Shown here piece by piece: positions 1 to 6,607 of a stretch of DNA of 12,585 nt; within the stretch, counting starts at the first letter, position 1, and each line of letters opens with the position of its first letter. Both the position numbers and the translations under genes were made by a program. Source of the DNA: Myxococcales bacterium (GTDB taxonomy: Bacteria > Myxococcota > Myxococcia > Myxococcales > Myxococcaceae); NCBI GenBank assembly GCA_003153055.1, contig PMBV01000059.1:1-12585 (forward strand), in the 5' to 3' direction. Below the pieces are notes generated by a model. The model was not told the DNA's origin. It saw only the letters and a program-made list of their open reading frames with translations, and did not search any database.

Positions 1-789
1 CAGGGCTACTCCGAGCCCAACGCGGGAAGCGATCTCGCCTCGGTCAAGACTCAGGCGCGCGATGACGGTCAGGGCCACTTCATCGTCGACGGGCAGAAGA
101 CGTGGACGACGTATGCCCAATACGCCGACTGGATATTCGCCCTCGTCCGCACCGACCCCACCGCCAAGAAGCAGGCTGGCATCAGCTTTCTCCTCATCGA
201 CCTCCGCTCTCCCGGCGTCACGGTGAAGCCCTTCCTTACGCTGGGCGGCACGCCGGCCTTCTCCGAGACCTGGTTCGACGGCGTGAAGGTGCCCAAGGAA
301 AACCTGGTGGGGCAGCTCCACGGTGGCTGGGCGCTGGCCAAGGCCTTGCTCGGCCACGAGCGCACCGGTATCGCCGCCGTGGGCCTCTCCCGCCGCGCGC
401 TGCGCCGAGTGAAGCTCATCGCCGGGGCACTCCTCGAAGAGCCCGGCATTCGGGCGAAAGTCGCGCGCCTCGAGGTCAAATTGAGGAGCCTGGAGATCGC
501 CAACTACCGGGCCCTGGCTGGCGCACAACTCGGCCACGCCCCGGGCCCCGAGTCCTCCATCCTCAAAATCCGCGGCTCGGAGGTGCTCCAGCAGATGTAT
601 GAGCTGGCCATGGAGGTGATGGGGCCCAACTCGATGAGCTGGTTCAACCCCGAGGGCACCGTGCCGCCCGACCAAGAATGGGTGGCCTCGAACTTCAACT
701 ACCTCAGGGCCACCACCATCTACGGCGGCTCCAACGAAATTCAACGCAACGTCATTGCCAAGCTCATCCTGAGGCTCCCCGGCGCATGA
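1..789 (+). CDS. Acyl-CoA dehydrogenase, FadE26-like subunit (5' truncated)
   Basis: Flavoprotein subunit that would catalyse alpha,beta-dehydrogenation of an acyl-CoA in beta-oxidation. The frame is open from base 1, so the N-terminus lies outside the window; 262 residues and a TGA stop remain. The visible part opens with the family signature GYSEPNAGSDL, followed by KTWTTYAQYADW in the middle beta domain. The C-terminal helical domain has the motif IYGGSNEIQRN near residue 240, where medium-chain enzymes carry the catalytic Glu (YEGT); here that position is Gly. A Glu in GHERTGIA (residue 120 of this fragment) aligns with the alternative catalytic base of isovaleryl-CoA dehydrogenase and is the likely active-site residue. 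The usual R-x-QFG FAD-contact motif is absent, which is typical of one partner in heteromeric FadE pairs. The stop overlaps the next start (ATGA), so it is probably co-translated with its partner. The family call is secure; the substrate is unknown. Confidence 0.9.
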   Translation, partial: QGYSEPNAGSDLASVKTQARDDGQGHFIVDGQKTWTTYAQYADWIFALVRTDPTAKKQAGISFLLIDLRSPGVTVKPFLTLGGTPAFSETWFDGVKVPKENLVGQLHGGWALAKALLGHERTGIAAVGLSRRALRRVKLIAGALLEEPGIRAKVARLEVKLRSLEIANYRALAGAQLGHAPGPESSILKIRGSEVLQQMYELAMEVMGPNSMSWFNPEGTVPPDQEWVASNFNYLRATTIYGGSNEIQRNVIAKLILRLPGA

Positions 790-1907
790 ACTTCGATCTC
801 TCGGAAGAACAGCAGGCGTTGGTCAACTCCGCGGCCGCCTTCGTCAAAAGAGACTCTCCAGTCAGTCGTGCCCGGCGCCTCAGAGCCGACGAGCGGGGGT
901 GGAGTCAGGACACCTGGCGGAGCTTCGCCGAGCTCGGCTGGCTCGGGCTCCCCTTCCCCGAGGCGGTCGGGGGCCTGGGCGGCCGCTTCGTCGACGTCGC
1001 CCTGCTGGTGGAGCAGCTCGGTACCTCGCTGGTGCCCGAGCCCTACCTCGCGTCGGTTCTCTTCGCAGGCACGGCCATCGCGCAGGTCGCCCCGGCTGTC
1101 CAGGCCAAGACCTACCTGGGGCCGATGATCGACGGCCACACCTCGCTCGCTCTCGCGCTCACCGAGCCCGGCGGTCGCTTCGAGCCGACCACGGCCGCCA
1201 CCCGTGCCGAGCGTCGGGGTGCCGCGTACCTCCTCACCGGGCAGAAGACCTGGGTCCTCAACGGGCACGTGGCCGATGTCATCGTGGTGAGCGCCCAGAC
1301 GGCCGGGGGCCTCTCCCTGTTCGCCGTTCCCAGGGATGCGCCCGGGGTCACGCTTCGACCAGTCGCCACCATGGACGGCCGCCGCGCAGCCTTCGTTGAG
1401 CTTTCGAGTGCCCAGGGCGAGCTCTTGGGCGCCGAGGGTGCCGCGCCTCAGGCCGTCGTCGCCGCCTTCGACCTGGCGGCGGCTGCCACCTGTGCCGAGG
1501 GCGCCGGGGTGATGCAAGCGGCCCTATCCATGACCGTCGACTACCTCGGTCAGCGCGAGCAGTTCGGCGTGAAAATCGGCAGCTTCCAGGTGCTCCAGCA
1601 CCGCGCCGTCGACATGTTCATCGAGACCGAGCTCGCCAAGAGCATGATGCTCTACGCGGCCATCAAGGCCGATGAGGGTGACGCCGCCGAGCGCGCCTGG
1701 GCCGTGTCTCAGGCCAAGGTGCAGCTCGCCGTCTCAGGGCGCTTCGTCACCCAGCAATCCATCCAGCTCCATGGTGGCATCGGCGTCACCGATGAGCACG
1801 ACATCGGCCTCTACTTCAAGCGCATGCACGTGCTGGGGCTGTCGTTCGGCGACGAGGAGTACCACCTCGCGCGCATGACCAGCCTGCCCCAGTTCGCTGC
1901 TCGCTGA
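786..1907 (+). CDS. Acyl-CoA dehydrogenase, partner subunit lacking catalytic Glu
   Basis: 373-residue acyl-CoA dehydrogenase family protein. The ATG at 786 overlaps the stop of the upstream gene (ATGA) and begins MNFDLSEEQQALVNSAA, a typical family N-terminus. Only a weak GAGG lies upstream, so expression probably relies on translational coupling. The N-terminal helical domain covers about 1-115, the beta domain with LTEPGG (125-130) and GQKTWVLNG (152-160) follows, and the C-terminal helical domain starts near 225. It has the FAD-contact motif REQFG (257-261) and the QLHGGIGVTDEHD signature (327-339). Neither usual catalytic Glu position holds Glu: the isovaleryl-type position falls in an Ala run (about 231-234) and the medium-chain position lies in LGLSFG (350-355). 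Family knowledge of mycobacterial FadE pairs suggests an alpha2beta2 enzyme in which this subunit helps bind FAD and the first gene supplies the base. The substrate cannot be read from the sequence; steroid side chains or branched acyl-CoAs are possible. Confidence 0.9.
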   Translation: MNFDLSEEQQALVNSAAAFVKRDSPVSRARRLRADERGWSQDTWRSFAELGWLGLPFPEAVGGLGGRFVDVALLVEQLGTSLVPEPYLASVLFAGTAIAQVAPAVQAKTYLGPMIDGHTSLALALTEPGGRFEPTTAATRAERRGAAYLLTGQKTWVLNGHVADVIVVSAQTAGGLSLFAVPRDAPGVTLRPVATMDGRRAAFVELSSAQGELLGAEGAAPQAVVAAFDLAAAATCAEGAGVMQAALSMTVDYLGQREQFGVKIGSFQVLQHRAVDMFIETELAKSMMLYAAIKADEGDAAERAWAVSQAKVQLAVSGRFVTQQSIQLHGGIGVTDEHDIGLYFKRMHVLGLSFGDEEYHLARMTSLPQFAAR

Positions 1908-1908
1908 C

Positions 1909-3009
1909 CTAACGAGGGCTGGGTCTCAGCGGGAGGTGCACCACGAAGGTGGTGCCTCGCCCCAGCTCGGTGGTGACGTCGATGGTGCCGCCCAGCTCCT
2001 GGAGGATCTGCCTCGAGATGGCCAGCCCGAGCCCCGTGCCGCCCTCGCTCTTGGTGGTGAACAGCGGGTCGAAGATGCGCCTGGCCACCGCCGGCTCAAT
2101 GCCTGGCCCGTTGTCTTCCACGCTGAAGGCAACCTTCTGACCGTCAGGGTAGACCCGCACCTTGACCAGGTTCCGGTCGGCCGTTGAGGGCTCGAGGGCC
2201 TCGAGGGCGTTGACCAGCAGGTTCAGCGCCACCTGCCCCAAGCGCGTTCGTGAGCCCCACACCGCGGGGACCGGCGCCAGGTGCACGTCGAGCTTCCCCC
2301 TTCTGCGGGCCTCGCCTTTCACCGAGCGGCAGGCCAGCTCGACGACCTCCCGCAGATCGACCTGGGTGTCGGTGCGCGAGCGGGTCGACAGCTCGATGGA
2401 GTTGGTGATGTCAGTGATGGCCCTGACCGCCAGCACCGCGTCGTTCACCGAGGTTCGCATCTGGGCCGCGCCGGCCGGGCTCGGTGCTCCGTCGAGCAGC
2501 ACCTGCACCAGCTCGAGGTTCATCATCAGGGCGGTCAGCGGCGTGCGTATCTCGTGGGCCACCCCTGCCGCGATGACACCCAGGGCATACATGCGCTCGG
2601 TGGCCGTGAGCCGCTGCTCGAGCTCGCGCACCCGCCGGCCGGCGATGTACCGCTCGCGGGCCTGGGTCAGGGTCAGCTTCAGCTCCACCGGCTCCCAGGG
2701 CTTGCGGAGGTAGAGGTGTACCTGGCCGCGATTGATCGCGCCGATGGCGGCCTCGATGTCGGAGTAGGCCGTCACCAGCATGCGAATGGTGTCTGGGTAT
2801 TCGGCGCGCACCTTCTCGATGAGCTCGACACCAGACATGCCCGGCATGCGCTGGTCTGTCAGGAGCACGGCGACCTCCTGGTGGCGCAAGACCTCGAGGG
2901 CCTCGGCCCCGCTCCGCGCAGTCAAAACAGGCAGCTCCCCCTTCAGGCCCGTTTCAAACACCACGAGGTTCGACGTGTCGTCATCAACATACAGTACGAA
3001 AGGGCTCAA
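1909..3009 (-). CDS. Receiver-histidine kinase (REC-HisKA-HATPase)
   Basis: Soluble two-component protein of 366 residues. The N-terminal receiver domain (about 3-118) has the acidic cluster VDDD (8-11), phospho-acceptor Asp52 (LLTDQRMPG), Thr80 and Lys103 in a KPW motif. It resembles the receivers often joined to HD-GYP or kinase outputs. A short coiled-coil region (about 118-138) leads to a HisKA domain with His152 in AHEIRTPL. The HATPase domain follows with N-box Asn263/Asn267 (NLLVN), DNGPG (299-303) and GGTGLGLAIS (323-332). There is no membrane segment. The start is taken as TTG at 3009: it overlaps the upstream kinase stop (TTGA), has GGGAGG 4 nt upstream, and places the receiver's first strand right after it. 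Extending to an ATG at 3087 would only translate the end of the upstream gene. It is the last gene of the operon and could accept phosphate from the upstream hybrid kinase and then drive its own kinase core. Its stop lies one base from the stop of the convergent dehydrogenase gene. Confidence 0.92.
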   Translation of the reverse strand: MSPFVLYVDDDTSNLVVFETGLKGELPVLTARSGAEALEVLRHQEVAVLLTDQRMPGMSGVELIEKVRAEYPDTIRMLVTAYSDIEAAIGAINRGQVHLYLRKPWEPVELKLTLTQARERYIAGRRVRELEQRLTATERMYALGVIAAGVAHEIRTPLTALMMNLELVQVLLDGAPSPAGAAQMRTSVNDAVLAVRAITDITNSIELSTRSRTDTQVDLREVVELACRSVKGEARRRGKLDVHLAPVPAVWGSRTRLGQVALNLLVNALEALEPSTADRNLVKVRVYPDGQKVAFSVEDNGPGIEPAVARRIFDPLFTTKSEGGTGLGLAISRQILQELGGTIDVTTELGRGTTFVVHLPLRPSPR

Positions 3010-5825
3010 CTCGCCTCCCTGGGCAACTCGACCGTGAAGACCGTCCCTCCACCTGGTCTCTCCGAGAATTGCAGCACGCCTCCCCACCGCTGCACCGCCT
3101 GGCGAGAGAGGTATAGCCCCAGGCCGGTGCCCTGTCCTGGTTCTCGTGTGGTGAAGAAGGGGTCGAAGATGTGGGGTGCCACCTCAGGAGGGATGCCCGG
3201 ACCGTCGTCGGCCACCGTCACCCGAATGGTCGAGGCGGTCTCCTGGGTGCCCAGCCATACCCGCGTGGCCGGCGCGCCGATGGCGTTGTCGAGGAGGTTC
3301 AAGAAGACCTGGTTGAGCTCGACGGCGGCGGCCACCACCTTGGCCTCCGAGTGGTAGGCCCGCTCCACGATGACGCCCTTGAGGCGGTAGCTGAGCAGCC
3401 TGAGCGTCGACTCCAGGCCCTCGGTCACGTCGACGGGTCGGGCGCCCCCGCGGTCACCCGGGCTGGCATGGCTCAGGAGCGCGGAGCTGATCTGCTCGAT
3501 GCGGTGGGCCCCGTCGACGATGACGTCGAGGAGCCGCTTGGAGTCGCCGTCAGCGGCCTGTTTCTGGAGAATGCGGGCCCCATTCACCACGGCATTCACG
3601 GGGTTCCGAAGCTCGTGGCCGACTCCAGCGGCCAGCGTGCCTACCGCCGCCAGCCGGGCCGAGCCGGCGACCTGGAGTGAGAGCGCTCGCAGGCGAAGCT
3701 GGGCGTGGACGCGAGCGACCAGCACCCGTGGATGAAAGGGCTTCTCGACGAATTCGTCGGCCCCGGCGGCGAAGCCCTCCAACGCCGCGTCGGGCCCGCT
3801 CCGCGCGGTCAAGAGGACGACCGCGGTCGACTGGAGTTGAGGGTCGGCCTTGACGGCAGCACAGAGGGCGCTGCCGGTCATGCCAGGCATCATCACGTCG
3901 GAGAGGATGAGGTCGGGTCGCGACTTCTTGGCGAGCTCGAGCGCCGGTAGGCCATCGTCTGCCGACAGCACCTCGCACGTCGAGGCGAAGTACTGGGCCA
4001 GCATGGCGCGGAGCTCGGCTTGGTCCTCCACCACGAGAATGCGAGGCCGGCGCCCCTGAATCATCACCGTGGCCAGCGGCTGCGCGAGGCTGGTCGGGGC
4101 TTGATGGGGCCTCACGTGGCTGTGTCTGTTTGGTACCGGCGTGGGGTGCACTTCGGCCGGCTTGGCGATCGGCCACTGGGGGCCAGTGGGGCCGCGGAGG
4201 TTGACCAGGTCGGGGTGAAAGTGGGAGCGCCCCTTGGGGAGCACCAGGGTGAAGGTCGAGCCCTGACCGAGGTTGCTCTCGACGGCGATGCGGCCCGAGT
4301 GGAGCTCGGCGAGGTTTCGCGCCAGGGCGAGGCCGATGCCCACGCCTCCACGGCGGACGCCGTCAGACGACTGGTAGAAGCGCTCGAAGACCCGGGGCAG
4401 CACGTCGGGGGCGATGCCAGGCCCGGTGTCGCCCACCGAGACGCAGACGTCGCCCGAGGTCTCCCGTACCGCCACCGAGACGGTGCCGGCGCGGGGGGTG
4501 AACTTGAGCGCGTTGCCGATGAGGTTCGACAGCACGCTCTCGAGGCGGTGGAGGTCGCCCCACACGTTGTTGGTGCTCAACGGCGCATCGACGAGCAGGT
4601 GAATGCCCCGGGCCTCGGCGCTGGCCCCGTAGCCCCGAATCACCTGGGTCACCAGCGCGGTGATGTCGACGGAGGCCACATCGAGGCGCAGCTGGCCAGC
4701 GTCGATGCGCGAGAGGTCGAGCAAGTCATCGATGAGCCGGAGGAGGCGCCGGGCGTGGCGCTCGATGCCCGCGAAGAACTCCCGCTCGGGCAGTGTGAGC
4801 TGGGACGACAGCCGGTCTTCGATGGGGACCAAGATGAGGGTGAGCGGCGTGCGCAGCTCGTGGGAGACGTTGGCGAAGAACTCGCTCTTCAAGGCGTCGA
4901 TGCGCTTGAGCCGCTCGAGCGCCGCGGCGAGCTCGGCGGTGCGTTCGGCGACGCGCTTGTCGAGCTCGACGTTGGCCTGGAATATCTCGTCAGACCGCCG
5001 CTGGATCTCTTCGAGCGACCGGGTGAGCCCCATGGTCTGCTCGTTGAGGACGACGTCCTTCGAGGCCGCGAGGCGACGGGTGTCGAGCCAGGCACCGAGG
5101 AAGAATCCGGCCATCGCGAGGTAGAGCGACGAGTGCCACGGCATGCCCACGTGGCCCAGTCGCGCGACGAGGAACGCTCCGCCACCGGCGACCAGGGCCC
5201 CCACGAAGCGTCTCCAGCCCAGCGGAGGGCGGCGTTGCCAGTGGAGCATGTACCGGCAGCAGTCGGCGCCGTCCACCTGACACTGCAGCTCGGTGACTCG
5301 GGCCTCGGGCAACCCCCATACCGTGGGGAAGGCCGCGAAGTTCGCCATTCGAACCCGGCATGGGTAGCGGGTGCGCTCGGGCCGCGGCCCGCGGTAGCTC
5401 AAGGTGAGATCGGTCGGGCCGGCGTGCTCGATGGTGAAGCGGCCGACGCGATTGAACGTATGGGCATACTCGACGGTCTTGCGAAAGGCCGACAGCGGGG
5501 TCCCGATGCCGCGGAGCAGCCAGAACACGTACCCCAGAGATTCGGGGGTGACGAGGCGCCGGGCGGCCTTCTCGGGGAACTCCTGGTCGCCGGAGGCCTC
5601 GATGACCTTCTCGAGGAAGAGCTCGAGGAACTCCACCGAGATGAAGTTGCTCGGGTTCTCCATGTACTCCAGCGTCAGGGGCAGCTTGTTGGGGCCCTCC
5701 CACAGGCGTTCGATGGCCGCCCTCCCGTGCGTCTCCTCGAGGTGCAACAGGAAGGTGCGCAAGAGCCGGGCGCTGATCTCGGGGAGATCCCAACGGCGGC
5801 TCGCGGCTTCGGCGCTGGCAGTCAC
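3006..5825 (-). CDS. Membrane hybrid histidine kinase with two kinase cores (sensor-2TM-HK-REC-HK)
   Basis: 939-residue signalling protein. Residues 1-198 form a sensor region ending in a Cys-rich segment: Cys156, FPTVWGLPEARV (166-177), Cys182, Cys189, Cys190 and RYMLHW. This recalls V4R or haem-NO-like sensor domains of other bacterial kinases and cyclases. Two hydrophobic segments (about 205-222 and 230-247) form a hairpin in the membrane. A coiled coil (about 260-310) leads to HisKA-1 with His322 (SHELRTP) and HATPase-1 with Asn434/Asn438, DTGPG (466-470) and GVGIGLALA. A Pro/His-rich linker (about 535-590) precedes a receiver with Asp643 (LILSDVMMPG), Thr673 and Lys695. HisKA-2 has His737 (GHELRNP) and HATPase-2 has Asn843/Asn847, DDGPG (873-877) and GTGLGLYLS. 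All key residues look intact. The GTG start at 5825 overlaps the methyltransferase stop (GTGA) and has GAGGGG 8 nt upstream; codons further upstream belong to the methyltransferase gene. It could pass phosphate to the receivers of 1909-3009 or 8974-9567. The signal is unknown. Confidence 0.92.
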   Translation of the reverse strand: MTASAEAASRRWDLPEISARLLRTFLLHLEETHGRAAIERLWEGPNKLPLTLEYMENPSNFISVEFLELFLEKVIEASGDQEFPEKAARRLVTPESLGYVFWLLRGIGTPLSAFRKTVEYAHTFNRVGRFTIEHAGPTDLTLSYRGPRPERTRYPCRVRMANFAAFPTVWGLPEARVTELQCQVDGADCCRYMLHWQRRPPLGWRRFVGALVAGGGAFLVARLGHVGMPWHSSLYLAMAGFFLGAWLDTRRLAASKDVVLNEQTMGLTRSLEEIQRRSDEIFQANVELDKRVAERTAELAAALERLKRIDALKSEFFANVSHELRTPLTLILVPIEDRLSSQLTLPEREFFAGIERHARRLLRLIDDLLDLSRIDAGQLRLDVASVDITALVTQVIRGYGASAEARGIHLLVDAPLSTNNVWGDLHRLESVLSNLIGNALKFTPRAGTVSVAVRETSGDVCVSVGDTGPGIAPDVLPRVFERFYQSSDGVRRGGVGIGLALARNLAELHSGRIAVESNLGQGSTFTLVLPKGRSHFHPDLVNLRGPTGPQWPIAKPAEVHPTPVPNRHSHVRPHQAPTSLAQPLATVMIQGRRPRILVVEDQAELRAMLAQYFASTCEVLSADDGLPALELAKKSRPDLILSDVMMPGMTGSALCAAVKADPQLQSTAVVLLTARSGPDAALEGFAAGADEFVEKPFHPRVLVARVHAQLRLRALSLQVAGSARLAAVGTLAAGVGHELRNPVNAVVNGARILQKQAADGDSKRLLDVIVDGAHRIEQISSALLSHASPGDRGGARPVDVTEGLESTLRLLSYRLKGVIVERAYHSEAKVVAAAVELNQVFLNLLDNAIGAPATRVWLGTQETASTIRVTVADDGPGIPPEVAPHIFDPFFTTREPGQGTGLGLYLSRQAVQRWGGVLQFSERPGGGTVFTVELPREAS
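3014..3019 (-). promoter_or_regulatory. Shine-Dalgarno for the TTG start at 3009
   Basis: GGGAGG on the minus strand, 4 nt before the TTG at 3009-3007. It lies inside the last codons of the upstream kinase. It supports the TTG as the real start of the receiver-kinase, together with the TTGA stop/start overlap. Confidence 0.6.
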
Positions 5826-6607
5826 TTTCGAGTCCCCTCGGTCACCAAGACGATGGCGAACTTGAGCGTGTCGGCCGCGGCGAGGGCATCGAGGTAGGCC
5901 CGGCAGTAGCGCTCGTACTGTTCCTGCCCTCCGAGTTCGGGCACGCCGATCGGCGCCAACACCTTGAACCGTTGTACCCAGTCGTCGTACAGCCGTTCGT
6001 CGGCGGCTCCAGCGCACAGGTAGAGGTGCGAGAGGTGCACTCTCACCTGCGTCAGCCCGGCGTGATGAAACAGGGTGAAGAGCTTGCGCCCGATGTCGCC
6101 GTCGAACCCCGTGCGGGCGAGGGCGCGGAGGAAGCGCGGCGCGCCCTCTCGAACCAGCTCGGGGAGAGGCCAGAGCCCGAGGCCCACGCCATCGACGTCG
6201 GAGACCACCACCTTGCCGCCTGGGCGGGCGATGCGGATCAGCTCCTCGAGCGCAGCGGCCGGGTCGGCGAGGTACTCGAAGACGAACTGGCTCCAGACGA
6301 AGTCGGCCGAGGCCGAAGGGAGCGAGATGCGAGGCAACGAGGACCTCACGAAGGCCACCTGGGGGCTGCCAGTGGACACCTGCGCGGCGGCCAGCCGTTC
6401 CTCGTTTGGCTCGACGGCGGTGATGTGCCCGCTCGGCCCGACGAGCTCGAGCATCGCCGGGAGCGTCGCTCCGGCACCGCACCCGACGTCGACCACCCGC
6501 ATACCTGGACCCAGCCCAGCCGCGACCAGTCTGGGCTGACTCGGGTTGGAGCACTCCTGGGCCGTGAGCCGCTGGCCCTCGCTGGGGGCTTCCATCATGT
6601 AGCTCAT
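5822..6607 (-). CDS. Class I SAM-dependent methyltransferase (type 11 / UbiE-like)
   Basis: 261-residue soluble enzyme expected to move a methyl group from S-adenosylmethionine to an unknown acceptor. The Rossmann-fold motif I is VVDVGCGAG (38-46). The acidic residue that binds the ribose is Glu66 in ITAVEPNEERL. The SADFVWSQFVFEYLADP stretch (about 100-116) is motif II-like, and IARPGGKVVVSDVDG (126-140) is the usual post-core motif. The C-terminal 120 residues carry no recognised substrate motif. The ATG at 6607 is favoured because it overlaps the upstream stop (ATGA) and has a strong GGGAGGGGG 7 nt ahead; further Met codons at 6598 and 6595 are less well placed. It sits between the PilZ/GNAT-like gene and the hybrid kinase with 4-nt overlaps on both sides, so it is very likely part of the same pathway. 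Possible targets are a small-molecule signal made by its neighbour, a lipid, or a signalling protein. It does not resemble CheR in its visible motifs. Confidence 0.88.
   Translation of the reverse strand: MSYMMEAPSEGQRLTAQECSNPSQPRLVAAGLGPGMRVVDVGCGAGATLPAMLELVGPSGHITAVEPNEERLAAAQVSTGSPQVAFVRSSLPRISLPSASADFVWSQFVFEYLADPAAALEELIRIARPGGKVVVSDVDGVGLGLWPLPELVREGAPRFLRALARTGFDGDIGRKLFTLFHHAGLTQVRVHLSHLYLCAGAADERLYDDWVQRFKVLAPIGVPELGGQEQYERYCRAYLDALAAADTLKFAIVLVTEGTRK
5834..5839 (-). promoter_or_regulatory. Shine-Dalgarno for the GTG start at 5825
   Basis: GAGGGG on the minus strand, 8 nt before the GTG at 5825-5823 and within the end of the methyltransferase gene. It decides the start of the hybrid kinase against a much longer open frame that reaches 6554. 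Confidence 0.65.

Noticed and set aside
3010..3087. ATG start at 3087 for the receiver-kinase.
   Set aside because: The extra 26 codons are the 3' end of the upstream kinase read in another frame. The TTG at 3009 has GGGAGG and begins right at the receiver.
4020..5897. 625-codon open frame on the plus strand opposite the hybrid kinase.
   Set aside because: It is an antisense shadow typical of GC-rich genes: Gly/Glu/Arg/Ala-rich, no domain motifs, while the minus-strand gene has full kinase motifs.
5826..6554. Open extension of the hybrid kinase frame upstream to an ATG at 6554 (243 extra residues).
   Set aside because: It lies over the methyltransferase in another frame, is Arg/Pro/Gly-rich with no domain, and the GTG at 5825 has a Shine-Dalgarno and a stop/start overlap.
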